Notes: generated from the letters alone by a model not told the origin. Positions 33,530-45,869 are shown, numbered from the stretch's first letter. The stretch is DNA of 64,000 nucleotides from Cycas panzhihuaensis (GCA_023213395.1 CM041465.1:233685741-233749740), one strand, 5' to 3'. Translations and numbers: made by a program.

Positions 33530-35531
33530 CTTGATTACAAGCACATTACCTAAGATTCATGCATCAAATTTGAACAAAAATAACTCTATCAAAATAGCAA
33601 CAAATACTCTCAAATCTCATATTAAAATGTTTGTCCATGAAATATAGTTCTAATAACAAAAATGGTTTGCAAAATAGATACATAGATGAGGAGAAATTAC
33701 AATAACTATACAAAGACCTCCTTAAGCACCAAAAAACTGAATAAAGATAGTCTTAAGCCCTTTCAAGGGTAAGTTGTAGGTCACATTAGGGCTTCATATA
33801 ACCAAGGGATAATGGAAAAGGGGTTGGTAGATTTTAAAGTAAACTTCAATATGGTTAAATACAATTTTGATTTTGCAAAAAAAATCATAAACTTTACCTT
33901 AATAATTTTGGAGTCTACAGATTCTAAATGGAGGTCCAATACAATTAAATTTGCTTGATAACTTTGAAAAATACAAACCCTAATCCTAAATCAAACCTAT
34001 AAAATTATTTTATAGGCGATGGTAAAACTTGAGAAGCCACTTGATGAAATCTTCATCAATCTTTGATAAATCTTAGGTAAGCTAATAAATTCTTCATAAT
34101 GAGCATAAGGACACAATTGTGGGCACAAAAAAATCAAGATCTAGTCAATGGCATTGCTCATAGAGGTTTCTCCATCTGTAAATTCATCTTCATCAAGGTT
34201 AATTGCTTGTGTGTTTACGCTTATAAAATAGTGGATAACATTCCATCCTTGCCTGGTATTTTTATGTAACTCTTACACCCTGTGTGAAAACCACCAAGCT
34301 TCTTCTTTTCGGAGCCTTACTCTTCATGGAACCATAATTGCTCGAAGGTGGAGAATACACATGGTTTCAAGCCTTTTCCCAACAAATACTCCCATGATAA
34401 ATCCTCTTGGCATACATCAATCATGCCACATGTAGTGCTTAGGAATTCCACAGGCTGAACTTGGACCAAATCCTCTTACATCAATAATAGAGATGGTCAC
34501 TATGAGAGGCGTAGGTCATACATATAGATTTCCCAACGATTGAGATCTTCAAATGGATCTATTATATATAGATATAGGGTTTCAATCTCCACGAACTTCT
34601 ATGGAAAATGAAAGTCTTCCATATAGCCACAAATAACTCAAGCCTAAGTGTAAGACATTTCAACAAGGTTTCACCTTGGCTGGGCACTTTCTCCTTTGTG
34701 ATCATAATTCTAGTTGCGTCTTTCACGGTAAGCAGTCTATATGACTTCTCTAATCATTTCTCTAGAGTTTTCATGAGGCCTATAGTCATAGAAATATCAT
34801 AATGCATGATCTTAAGGATAGGCAGGTAGTAACTAGGGTAAACTCTCATTTTCTGAGGATGCCTCTCTATTCTCCTATGGTAGCTGTAATCTTCCATGGG
34901 ACCTATGAGTAGACCTATGCTTATTCTTTGCCTTCTATGGGCTTACCAAAATTTTAGTAGGATCTCTTATTAGCAATTAAGGCTTTGGCTATTGCTCTTA
35001 CATACATACATGTGACCTTTCAATAGTTAGTAGGAATCTTTCTAATGGTAGCCCTCTCCTCTGTGTAGAATGAAATAAGGATCTTTCTACAAGAGGCTGA
35101 CATCGACCAAACATTGTTGCAAACGATTTTTCTTTCTTTATGGAAGATACTTTCAATTAGATATAGGCTTAATTTTCATCAACCTAGTTTTCAATATTTC
35201 TAGCACAAATAGGCATAAACTTTAACTTTCACCAAATAAATAAAGTTCAATAGCTAGCATATTCCACCATTAATTTCAACTGTATAAATTTCCATAAACT
35301 AAATCCTTCATGGGATAAACCCTAACACATGGCTACTTCACATAACAAGGTAAAGGAATGATATTACTTATTAAAAAAAATTGTTTTAAGTCAACCATAA
35401 TCTCAGCTTGGTTCAACTTGTAACAACATGGTATTGGGGCTTCACCTTCTATCAAACAACTCTACGGAGCCACCTCCACACACAATAAGAAAATGACAAA
35501 CCTGCACAATGATAAGCTTAACAAGCAACCT
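33530..35531 (-). other. N1-inner leader; no gene seen
   Basis: About 2 kb between primer site and gag. Short plus-strand open stretches (34608-34802) have no known motif. Confidence 0.45.
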
Positions 35532-35543
35532 GCTATGATACCG
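35532..35543 (-). other. N1-inner primer-binding site
   Basis: Minus strand CGGTATCATAGC, two mismatches from the initiator-Met site TGGTATCAGAGC, directly next to the LTR. Confidence 0.7.
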
Positions 35544-35936
35544 TGTTGAAATATTTAAAGAGACCATTCAATATTCAAGAATAATATAGCAAATATTATG
35601 AACATAATATGATAACATCAAATAAATATAAAAATGATTATATCATAATGTCTCCACAAATATAATAATATCATAATGGACTCCATCTTGACTCGACATG
35701 TCTACTACTCTACCTCAACCACTTATTTATACATCACAAGTGGAAGAGAGTATGATGACATGTGTTACATATGGGATGAATGACCTCTTATATAACCAAC
35801 CACGTAACACCTATTTATTCACCACTAACCTAATGACCACTTACTTGCACATGTGTGCATTATTATAATATTGACTCATAGACATGACACTCACCTAAAT
35901 ACTTGGGATACTTACATTAAATATTATCTTTCAACA
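35544..35936 (-). repeat. N1-inner 5' LTR
   Basis: Starts TGTTGAAATATTT and ends CTTTCAACA. Partner of 31451-31824. Confidence 0.9.
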
Positions 35937-36379
35937 TTTGTTGTATATATTAATATAACCCAAATTCTTTTAAATACAAGAATAGAAAATGATGTGATCA
36001 TATAAAGTCTTGTGTATGTGCAAACAATCATGTGACCTAACACAATTTGGATCCTGGTAATAAATTTATCAACATAAATTAAGGTAATGTTGCCCAAACT
36101 TTTTGTTAAGGTAGCTATGTCATAATAATACACTACCTATGAAGAATGTTTAAAATTAGCTTCAAATTTTATATTCTTACATGTTCTTTCTAGATTTTAT
36201 CTCTCAGTAACATGTAATACATTGTTCTCTAGCCAAGTGTTATCACTTAATATGGGTGAAATAATTTCCTTAGTTTTTTAATTTTCTTCTTTTTAAGATT
36301 CTGAATGGAAATTATCAGACTGATTTTAGAGATAGGTTCACAAACCTTTTCATCTCCCTTATGATCATAAGAATTACTC

Positions 36380-36910
36380 TTATCAGAGTCAATCTGATTC
36401 TCCATTTTTGCTTTCTATTTCATCTTCTTTTTCTAGTTCTTAGTCAAGTTATTGTAGCCACTCTATTCAAGAATATCCTTTTATCTAGCTTGGTCCTTGT
36501 TATGTATATTACAAAATTTATTTGCTCTTTCAAAAGCCTCTTGCACCTTCTGGGGGCTCTTTTTATATGCATCTTTTATCAAACTGCATGCCTCTTTAGT
36601 AGAATTAGTATACTGAAGTACATGAAGGAGGAATTAATATGAAGAAGTAAGGTTTTCCTTGTCAAAAGCTATAAGCATCATATCAATGGCTACTATGTTT
36701 TTCTTTTTGAAGTTTTCCTCACTTTCTTCATTAATGAACGTAATACCAAGAACACTTTTCCATAGTTCTTTACCTCTAAATATGCACTCCATTTTAATGT
36801 TCTAAATTTAAAAATTAGTTCTAATATATTTAGGCAAGACTATGTTACTATCCGTTATACAAAAATTATATTTTTTTTGTACAAAAATAATAACATAATT
36901 CAACTCCATG
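36380..36910 (-). pseudogene. N1-outer gag-like protein
   Basis: The frame reads KYIRTNF, IKMECIFRGKELWKSVLG, NFKKKNIVAIDMMLIAFD, SLIKDAYKKSPQKVQEAFER. It aligns residue by residue with the N1-inner gag-like frame at 33010-33520, with similar spacing. Conservation between two diverged copies is the main evidence that it coded. Confidence 0.55.
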
Positions 36911-36919
36911 ATGTATGAA

Positions 36920-38843
36920 TACACCCACTTCAACTTGAAATAGACTTTTTAAATATACAGAAAAAAGCCTCAAATTACATACCAACATGTTCGTCTCTAA
37001 AGTACAATTCTAATGCCTTTGACTATTTTGAAAACAGATGCCTAGGTGGAGAGATACAAGGTAAAACACACTACTATCCTCCTTTTAAAGAGTGAATTTG
37101 AGGATGTTAAAAATTAAGTCCCTTTTGATATAAGTAGCAAGTTACATCCAAAACTCATATACCCAAAACTTAGCTACTAGGGGATGGTAGATTAAATTTT
37201 AATATGATTTTAAAAAAATGATATGACAAAAAATTAGATTTTGCCTTACCTCTATTTCATGTCTATGAAATAAAAACAACTTCCTAATCTTATTTTATTT
37301 AATGAAATCCCTTCATGAAGGAATTTATATTATCAACCCTAACTTGATTCACAAAGTCATGGTAATGTCTCTTCTTCCCTTCACTTTAATTTGTAGGGTC
37401 GTGGCAGAGAAGCAAATACCAATCTGCAATCAATACATTCATCTACAACACATAAAGCATGTTTAGAGTGTAGGGGTTCATGGAACGACTTATGGGTAGA
37501 AGCCATTGCCTACACTTATGAGCAGAAAAAGAGTAGAAATGGCGATGCACACATTGGCCAACTAGCCTATCATTAGTGATTTCCTCACCACCCTTTGGGA
37601 GTCATGGTAATCTCTACTAGCTGGCCTTTAATGTGATCAACCTAAAGTCTGTGGTGCTTACAAAAATAGTGGAATGGTTAGACCAAGGGTATGTAAGACT
37701 AATGACATCTATCGATGTTCATCTGCCATGCTCTGGTTCACTAATACCCCAAATGGTGAACTTCACAATTTATCATGGGTCTCCTTTCTTTTGAATTCAA
37801 CCACCCTAAGGTTCTCTACACGGGATCCTTGGATCCTCTTAAAATGGCATAATTTATTTGTTGCGAGGTGTAATCTCCCATATATAGTTTGTATTATGGT
37901 CCTAAAAGAATTCACAGGAAATTTTATAAGTATTTCCATTATGTGTTTGTAAAATCTTTCAACTGTAATAATACATTCACATATAACTGTGATAACCATG
38001 CTTTTACTACCTTGTTGATGATGGTTTTAATGTTTGTCCCCTAACGGAAGCAACTGGCAGGGCACTTGGTATCTTTTGCAAGATTCTAGTAGCTGAGCTC
38101 TTCATATTTGTATCAAATCAAAAGTTTACCTCTTATACTCATTGGTAGATGTCTACATAATAATAGTTCCAAGCATATGTTCCTAATTCAAACTTGAGTG
38201 TAGATATAGGATTTAGTGCCTACGACTGAGCAAAATATATAAAGAAATACAACCAAGAGACTTCTCTTCTTTTGTGGACAGATTCTTGTAATTTATTTTT
38301 CCTTCTTCTATGAGCAGAACATAATTGTTCTCTTTCTTTTTATGAGCAAATAATCATTCAACAACAAGAATTATACTCAATGATCCTTAGTCACAACCCT
38401 TGAAGAGTCAATATTTCACCCAACAATACAGATTCAGAAAACACTCTCATCACCAATCTTAGATTTCATAGGTTGATTTTTCATCAAGCTCTTTGTATTT
38501 CCAACACAAACCCTACAACCATGAATGTGTCCTTAACTCTCATAGTCAAGGTAAATTTAATAACCAACAATTTATTCATATGTCACATTTTCATGGAACC
38601 CTTGTGTCATACTCTTTTCCTTATGAGAAAATAGGGGAGCAAAATTACCTAGTATAAATTCTATCTTGAATCACTACTAGCACACCTTGGAATAACGATG
38701 GCCTTGGTACTTCACCTTCACAAATCAAATCTTCAATCTAATAACCAACTTAATAGAGTCACCTCCTTCCTTATTGAAAACTTGGATAATTTACACATAA
38801 TGGCCTTAACATACAACTTACTCTTACATAGATATAGAAGCCT
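36920..38843 (-). other. N1-outer leader; no gene seen
   Basis: Corresponds in position to the N1-inner leader. The overlapping open stretches at 37674-37952 (+) and 37763-37999 (-) show no recognisable motif. Confidence 0.4.
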
Positions 38844-38855
38844 GCTTTGATACTG
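38844..38855 (-). other. N1-outer primer-binding site, degenerate
   Basis: Minus strand CAGTATCAAAGC, a decayed form of TGGTATCAGAGC next to TGTTGAAG. Confidence 0.6.
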
Positions 38856-39004
38856 TGTTGAAGTTGTTGTTAAACCAAAAGACCCAGGTGGAATTGATCC
38901 TACCACAACCCAGAGACATCACAGGCTCAACACAGGTTGAGGACACCCATGGAGTCAATGAAGCACGAGTGGCAAAAACCCAAGGGATTGACAGGATACT
39001 CTAA
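38856..39004 (-). repeat. N1-outer 5' LTR, truncated
   Basis: About 150 bp matching the left end of 30086-30726 (shared AAACCAAAAGACC, ACCCATGGAGT-like and GATACTC). It stops where the second copy of repeat A starts. Confidence 0.6.
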
Positions 39005-39162
39005 TATTTGCCAATTGGTACTTTTTTTAATTTTTTAAGTGCTCTTGTAAAATACTTAAAGTGTTCCTTTTAGAACTTAAGCTACTTTTTTTGAAATCTT
39101 TTGTATCAAGTTTATCAAGCATTTCTAAAGTAGCAACATCATCATACTTAAGCAATTTATCT
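39005..39162 (+). repeat. flanking duplication, right copy (A')
   Basis: Partner of 29929-30085. After it the C2 leader continues. Confidence 0.85.
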
Positions 39163-39624
39163 TAATCAACTTAAATCTCTAAAAAATTACTTAGAATATT
39201 TGTTGAAGAGGTCTAAAAAAGGTTCAAACTTCACCTTTATATCTTAAGATTGGTGCATTCCCTAGGAGACCAACTGCTCATATGGTCAATACATAATAAT
39301 TGAGATTTTCTTGAAGAAAGGAGGTTAAAAAAGGGTGTTATTAAAGCTGTGAATTCTAAGGAAAGAATAGTATGGCCATGCCGATCAACCCTACCTTGCT
39401 TATTCTAAATTTAACTTAGCTAACTGTTGGACCTATTTGAAAGATCTGGATTGGACCAACTCATTGCCTAGCCCTCTATCTCTCATCACTCTCTTCAATT
39501 ATTGGATCTTCTTTGTGAGATTAGGGTTGTTGGTGTGTTAGAAGGTGGATCTTAAGTGGTAAAAGCATTAAGTCTTAAAGTTATTTGCTAACTTTAAGAG
39601 CATTTTTTAAATAACTTAAACATA

Positions 39625-40560
39625 ATGGCAACTATTAACATGATCAATACAAGCCACATTAAGCTAATAGGACAAGATAATTTTTAAGAATAGAAGAAAT
39701 AAGTAATAAATTTATTAATTATAAATGAATTTTAGGGATATGTATTTAGAAAAAAATCCCAAACATGTTTCTATTAAAAGCCTTATTAATAGTAACATAA
39801 TTATTTATCCTAATCCTTCTTTGGTTAATGCTTAGAAAGCTAAGGATGAAATAGCCTTAGAATTACTTCATATAATTATGGATAATGGTGTTGATCAAAA
39901 TATTGCATGTGCTTCTACTTTTAAAGAAGGTTGGTATACTTTAATTACTTTGTATGAAAGGTAATATGATGCTTGCATTATAATGACAAAAGTTAAATTA
40001 TTTACTTTGAGATTTGTTGAGCCTATGACGACATTCTTATACTCCATCAAAGAAATCAACAATGAGTTGGCTACACTTAGGAAACCAACTTCAAATAAAG
40101 ACCTTGTTACTACCACGATTCATGCATTACCAAGGGAATATAATGGCTTTATTTTTTCTATTACATAAGGAGGCACACTTGGTGTAATGACTTTTAATCA
40201 ATTTGAAAGTCTTTTACTATAAGAAGAGAAAATCTACTCTCACTAGGGTGAACCATCTACATCAAGTGCATTCATAAACAAGTACAAAGGGAAAGAAACT
40301 TTCAAACCAAACATCAACAACTAGTTTGAGAACTTGAATATTGGCACATCAAAAGTCAATATTGTTTGCCATTATTTTGGTAAAAAGGGCCACGTCTAAC
40401 CAAAGTATTAAAAGTATCAATTTGACATGCAGTAGTAGAAACAAAACAAGTCACAATAGTAGTAATAGAAACCATAATAACAATAGTAGTAGTAGCCCCC
40501 TCATAGACCAAATTGAAGAGGATTTCAAGGAGGTCATAAAGGAAGGAGGTATTTAAAGGT
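39625..40560 (+). pseudogene. C2 gag
   Basis: ATG at 39625 begins MATINMINTSHIKLIGQDNF, the copia gag opening, followed by VINLLIINEF and GYV. Later: VEPMTTFLYSIKEINNELAT, DLVTTTIHALPREYNGFI (UBN2 signature) and a zinc knuckle remnant CHYFGKKGHV at about 40368, where the second Cys has become Phe. An Asn/Ser-rich tail follows. Multiple stops. Confidence 0.85.
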
Positions 40561-40599
40561 GGCAATCAATGCTTTACTAATCAATTTGTTGATAATGAA

Positions 40600-41131
40600 G
40601 GCAAGTTATTTTATGCTTATCACACCACAAATAGTGATAATACTTGGATTATTAATTTAGGAGCATTCGGTCATATGATTGGTGATGAGGATTTGATCTA
40701 TGATGTCAAATAAGAAAAATGGAAAATAGTTGCCTTCGACAATAATGAGACTGTATAGATATCTAGGATGGATAAAATTACCTTCTTTTACTCATCAAAT
40801 TATCCTTCTATATTTCCTATAGGTGATACTTACTTTATTCCTTTAATACACAAAAGTCTTCTATCTGTTAGCCAATTAGACAAGCAATAAATGTGTGTTC
40901 AATTTAAGGGAGGGAAATGTATAATTAGTGACAAGAATGATTTAATGGTTTCCATTGGTCATGAAGACCGTGGACTTTATAAGTTGGATGATTTAAATAT
41001 TACACTTGATAGTTCTCCTCCATATTCCATCTCTTAGTCATTGACCAAAGAGTAACTTTAATATAACAAGCTAGGCCATTTGAGCCTAGACAATATCAAA
41101 ATGATATTTAGTAAAAGCATGGTATATGGGC
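40600..41131 (+). pseudogene. C2 protease and pre-integrase domain
   Basis: WIINLGAFGHMI carries NLG where copia protease has DSG, so catalysis is lost. Then KSLLSVSQLDKQ and CVQFKGGKCIISD, and the GAG-pre-integrase motif GLYKLDDL with NKLGHLSLDNIKMIFSKSMV. The frame breaks at about 41131-41161 at the border of C3. Confidence 0.88.
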
Positions 41132-41161
41132 TAAAAAGAGTGGATCTATCCTTCATCTCCA

Positions 41162-41430
41162 TGCACTAAACACAAAGGCAAACATGGGAGCAAGAGAGAC
41201 TTGAGAGAAAGAGAGAATCTCTCACAAAATAGGGAGGTAAGAATGAGTCTCCTCCATTGAGCTTTTACTTTTATATTGAGAGAGGGAGCATTAGAGTTAG
41301 GTGAAATGAAATTACACATAATATACATGAAAGTGTATTTCACTTAAGTGATCTAATTTAAAGTTTACTTAAATACCCTTTTTAGAAATAATTAACTAAT
41401 GTAATGACCTTGTGACATTAACTCGTTTCA
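41162..41430 (-). repeat. C3 3' LTR
   Basis: Plus-strand ends TGCACTAAAC and CTCGTTTCA, 269 bp. No second copy in the window; the left end is inferred from TG/CA. Confidence 0.6.
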
Positions 41431-41442
41431 ATCTCCCCCTTA
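41431..41442 (-). other. C3 polypurine tract
   Basis: Minus strand TAAGGGGGAGAT directly before the LTR. Confidence 0.85.
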
Positions 41443-42129
41443 ATGGTAGAAGGTCATTTTATCTTATTTTATTCTATTCTATGAGGTCTTCATTTGAGCC
41501 TCTTATAAGGTAAACTATTATGACACTTTTGTGGGAAACCCTCATGGGGAAGAAAACCCACAGATTTTCTAATCTACTAATGTAGCTTAAGAGGCTCTTT
41601 AAATGAAGCCTGATAACTAATTAGTACAATAAGTTTTGTAGCTAAAATCTACTAAGTCTCTATATACCATTTAGTCATCCCCCAAGCCCTTTCAGGTTTT
41701 CACAAGTTTTGATTTTCCAAAATGATATAACCCTTATCCTTTCATGCCCATAAGGGGTTTTCATGAATGGGATAGAGTAGAGACTTACTCTTATCCTTCC
41801 ACGCCCATAAGGTATTTTCAAGAATGAAACAGAGTATGATGGTCCTATTATCACCTCCTTTAATCAGTCTGAGATGGAGGCCCTAAGGTCGAGTTTCCTT
41901 CAGAACTAAAACTTTGCCATCTTTAGTGGTTTAGTGAAGATATCAGCCACTTGATCTGCTACAGGGTAGTACTTTAGTTGAATTATGCCATCATGAACTA
42001 GTTCTCTAATCTTATGGACTTACATACTTATTTGGTACGATTATGAAATACATGATTTTTAGCCATTTGGATTATAGATTAATTATCTACATGTAAACTA
42101 GTAGAACTTGTTTGGGTGGCATTTAATGT

Positions 42130-43400
42130 ATTCAACAATTTTCTAAGCCATATCACCAACATATTTAGCTTCAGTACTTGAGTATGCAACTATATTCTGC
42201 CATCTGGATCTCCATGATATTGGTGCTATTCTAAGAAATGTTATGTACCCAGACGTAGATCTTCCCGTGTCTTTATCTCCAGCAAAGTTTGAGTCTATGT
42301 ATGCATAAAGTTTAAATTTTGTATTGGGTTCATACAACAGACCATATTTTTTGGTTGTCTTTAGGTACCTTAACACTCATCTTATAGCTTGCTAGTGATT
42401 ATGCTTAAGATTTGTTATGAATCTTACAAGAATGTTAATAGAGTATGCAATGTCTAGCCTTGTGTTGGTAGTATAGATAAGACTACCTATAAGTTACCTG
42501 TAGAGTATGGCATATGCCTCCCTAGTATCATCATCATCTAAGAGTTTAACATTAGGTTCTATAGGTATGGCCACTATTCGAGCACCTCCTAATTGAAACT
42601 TTATTAGAAGATTATTGATATATTTTTCTTGGGAGAGAAAGATTTTGCCATTCTTTAATTTACTTCAATTCCCAAGTAATATTTCATCAACCTGAGGTCA
42701 GACAATTCAAAAGTTTTAGTAAGGTCATTCTTCAATTAGCTGATTACTTATTCACTATTCGTCATTATTAGTATATCATCCATAAAGATTAAGAGGTAAG
42801 TGACTTTATTATTTTGGTGCTTGATGAATAATATTGTATCAATATCTTAATAGTCACAAACCTCATATCCAAGTTGCTTTATTCTTTCAAACAACTTGGT
42901 AAACCAAGCACAAGGGGCTTGTTTTAGGCTGTATAAGGACTTTCTAAGCTTATAAACCTTATGCTCCTGACCGATAATCTCATATCCTTCTAGCTGAGCC
43001 ATGTAAATTTCTTCTTTAAGGTCCCCATTAAGAAATGTAGTCTTAACATTGAGTTGGTAGATTTTCCAACCCTTTTGAGTAGCCAAGGCTATAAGAGTTC
43101 TGATTGTAGGCCACTTGGTTGTAGGAGTAAAGATTTTGATGTAGTCAATGCCTTCCCTTTACATGAATCCTTTTACTACCAACCTCGCCTTGTGTTTTTT
43201 TAGGATGCCATTTGATCTGTACTTATTTCTAAACACCCATTTGTTTTGAACTATCTTTCTTCTAAGTGGTAGATCAACAAGCTCCTATGTACCATTCTTA
43301 ATAAGAGATCGGTACTCTTCATTCATGGCTTTTCTCCAAGCTACATGCTTTACAACTTCTTGGTACATTAAGGGCTCTTTATTAAGAGCAAGGTGCAGTT
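42130..43400 (-). pseudogene. C3 reverse transcriptase and RNase H
   Basis: RT: KWVFRNKYRSNGILKKHKAR, then GWKIYQLNVKTTFLNGDLKE, YKLRKSLYSLKQAPCAWF and the active site FMDDILI at about 42775-42795 with both Asp kept. RNase H: MLRYLKTTKKYGLLYEP, YIDSNFAGDKDTGRSTSGYI and YSSTEAKYV. Fewer stops than in C1 or C2, so this copy appears younger or less decayed. Confidence 0.92.
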
Positions 43401-43499
43401 CTACTGGTTCAAGCTCAACAAAAAATGATTCATATATCCTTGCTCTATGGGCACTTCTAGTGCTAGTTTTGCCTATTTCATCTGATTACATATCCTGGT

Positions 43500-44215
43500 G
43501 TAATTGGTAGGCTTCACAAAAACCTTGAGTTGGGAATGAGGTTTTTATTTCTATAGCCTCTTGGTCTTCATTTTGATCTTAAAAAGGATCATATGAAATG
43601 TTTGGCATGGAGGAAGTTGATGATGCTAAAGAAGATGGGCCAGCCACTGATGTTAAAAAAGATGGTCCTTCTGCTATGGCTTTACCTTTGTCAACTTGGT
43701 TGTTTGTAAATGATAGTGTTAGATGTATACACATTAGCTGGGAGTCATAGCTTGTATCCTCTAGGGCTCTATTGTCAGATTCGAAGATTTTGAGCAACTG
43801 TTGAGCATCTCATCCCCTAAATTTTAGAATCTAGATATCAAATTCAGTAGCATCATTAAATCAATATAAAGATATCTTAGAGTCAATTCTGAGTAATTAA
43901 TCTTTAGTCTCTACAAAGATAACATCTATAGTGATGATAATTTTGTATTGTGAAGGTATAAAAAACTTGTATCCCTTTTCATCAATAGAGTATCCAACAA
44001 AGATGCCTTTGAGGGCTCTATCTTGGAGCTTATTTCTGTGTTCCTCTAGAATGTGAGAATAACAAGTTGATCTAAAAATTTTGAAGTGGGAGATAGAGGG
44101 GCTTTGTCTATACTACATTTCATGTAGAGAGGGCCAAAGTTTAGAGGGACTAATAGTGTTGATGTAATACACGGCAGTCCAGATAGCCTTAGCCTAAACA
44201 AGGGTGGATGGGGAG
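43500..44215 (-). pseudogene. C3 integrase C-terminal part and linker to RT
   Basis: Reads AIWTAVYYINTISPSKLWPS, then ISHFKIFRSTCYSHI, HRNKLQDRALKGIFVGYS and IDVIFVETKD, the copia integrase tail. A Ser-rich linker with GKAIAEGPSFL follows toward RT. Confidence 0.85.
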
Positions 44216-44329
44216 AGTAGGTTTTACTTCAGAGCAAGAATATATAAAACATCAACAAGGGTAAAATCTAGAAGGCCTGGGAGTTTCAGATAAACAATTC
44301 CAAGTCCTTTGACTGGATGAGATGATTTA

Positions 44330-44640
44330 TCAATCATGTGTACAACACCACGAACTTGAGAGTCAAAAATTTAAAAGAACTAACGATGACAAGTCATGTG
44401 TTATGTTGCTTTAGTATCCATGATCCAAGATGAAGTATTTGAGGTAGCACTATTTGCAACTCTAAGTGGTAAAGGCAAAAGTGAATAAGCATCACCACAA
44501 TGAGCCTTAATATACTCAGTGGATCTATCAACAACATTTGATGAAGTGGTCCCATTTCTTTGAAGGTGTGCATAAGCAAATTGTGTTCCACTAAAAGCAT
44601 CTTCAAAAGAAGTATTATCAACATTATGTTCAAATCTTCA
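44330..44640 (-). pseudogene. C3 gag end and protease
   Basis: SSWIMDTKATQHMT corresponds to WILDSGAS.HMT of copia protease, with DTK in place of DSG. The frame then runs through HMIDKSSHPVKGLGIVYLKL. It passes within a few codons to the integrase tail, so the pre-integrase, zinc and core domains were deleted. Confidence 0.8.
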
Positions 44641-44839
44641 TCAACAACTCCACTTGACCTTAGTAGCTCTTCTAAGGTTATTCAACTATTATAGGCCTAA
44701 GATGTTGATATTCAAGTTATAGCCATGAAGATGTTACCCAAATGGTATACTCAAACTATACAAGATGCACAAGTATTAAAAAGAAGATGTCCATCTAAAT
44801 ATGACAACAATCTGACAACTATATAGTTATGGTTGAAGT

Positions 44840-45500
44840 GCTTTGCGTAGATGAGCCTTCCACTTTTGAAGAGCCATAAAAAAATGAAAAGTAGAAAGCT
44901 ACCATGGATAGATAAATCCATTTTATTGAAAATAATAAAACTTGGGATTTAGTATAATTACCTAAAAATAAATAGGTGATAAGTTATAAATGAGTATATA
45001 AAACTAAATTCCAGTTTAATGGATCAATCAAGTGTTATAAGGCTTAACTAGTTACCAAAGAATTTAAGAGAAAAGAAGACATTGATTATAAAAAAACCTT
45101 CACACTTATAGAAAACATAAACACTATTAGATTAATATTGGCCTTAGCTACTCAATGCAAGTGGATAATTTGTCAAATAGACATGAAGAGTGTCTTTCTC
45201 AATGGGAATCTTGAAGATGAGGTATATTTAGAGCAACCTCCTAATTATGTTTTACATGGCAATGAACACTTAGTCTATCACCTCAAAAAGGCATTGTATG
45301 GATTGATACAAGCTCCTCAAGTATGGTACTCTAAAATCAATAATTATTTTTTGAGATATAGATATTATTAATCCTTATCAGACCCTAACTTAAATATAAA
45401 GGATAGGGATAACTATGTTATCTTTGTCCTTTTATATATTGATGACTTATGATCTTAAGAGAAGTTTTGAGATGATTATTCTTGGAATTCTCCACTACTT
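44840..45500 (+). pseudogene. C2 reverse transcriptase
   Basis: After a linker (DEPSTFEEP, EKWKAAMD): VYKTKFQFNGSI, ALATQCKWIICQIDMKSVFL, NGNLEDEVYLEQPPNYV, HLKKALYGLIQAPQVWYSKI and the active site LYIDDL at 45432-45449 with both Asp kept. One of the better preserved copia RTs here, yet broken by stops. Confidence 0.92.
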
Positions 45501-45869
45501 TTTAGGAATGAAGACATGGAAATAGCTAGGCCATATCTTTATCTTCCAATCTAAATATTCTTAGGATATTTTATAGTGATTCAAAATGGAGGATTACAAA
45601 CCTTTGCCTAGACCCATGGAGAATGGTATATAGTTATCACTTGATAAGAAAGAAGAACTAGCAGATTCCTCATTATATCAGCAACTAGTGGAAAGCCTAA
45701 TCTATCTAATAAGCACTAGACCATATCTTTCATTTACAATTAGGATTTGTTTCAAGTACATGCCTCAACCCAATAAAAAACATTGAAGTATAACTAAATA
45801 TATACTAAGATATCTCAAAGGCACATTGTAGCATAGGCTTTAGTATACATATAACGAGAACTTCATATT

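Larger units (their letters stand above)
31451..35936 (-). mobile_element. N1-inner: pol-less LTR element, 4.5 kb
   Basis: LTRs of 374 and 393 bp, polypurine tract, primer site and TSD all support one complete insertion on the minus strand. The interior (3.7 kb) has a roughly 2-kb leader, a gag-like ORF, a charged linker and a conserved unknown 3' ORF, but no RT, RNase H or integrase. It lies inside a diverged member of its own family. Confidence 0.85.
31446..35941. other. target-site duplication flanking N1-inner (31446-31450 and 35937-35941)
   Basis: TTTGC on the left, TTTGT on the right: one C/T transition apart. The outer element's homologous sequence continues on both sides. Confidence 0.8.
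30086..39004 (-). mobile_element. N1-outer: pol-less LTR element, host of N1-inner
   Basis: On the minus strand: truncated 5' LTR (38856-39004), degenerate initiator-Met primer site, leader, gag-like frame (36910-36380), linker, unknown 3' ORF (31400-30884), polypurine tract, 3' LTR (30086-30726). No protease, RT or integrase motif is seen. Without the inner copy it measures about 4.4 kb. It is homologous to N1-inner across gag, linker, 3' ORF and half the LTR. Confidence 0.75.
41162..44640 (-). mobile_element. C3: truncated Ty1/copia element inside C2
   Basis: On the minus strand: end of gag and protease, integrase C-terminus, linker, RT, RNase H, polypurine tract, 3' LTR. The 5' LTR, most of gag and the integrase zinc and core domains are missing. 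It replaces the integrase core of C2, so insertion was accompanied or followed by deletion. Confidence 0.85.

Noticed and set aside
37674-37999. Overlapping open frames on both strands in the N1-outer leader
   Set aside because: No counterpart frame is evident in the N1-inner leader and no motif was recognised.
29929-39162. Repeat A/A' as LTRs of another element
   Set aside because: No TG/CA ends, primer site or polypurine tract at its borders; its right copy flows into the copia leader.
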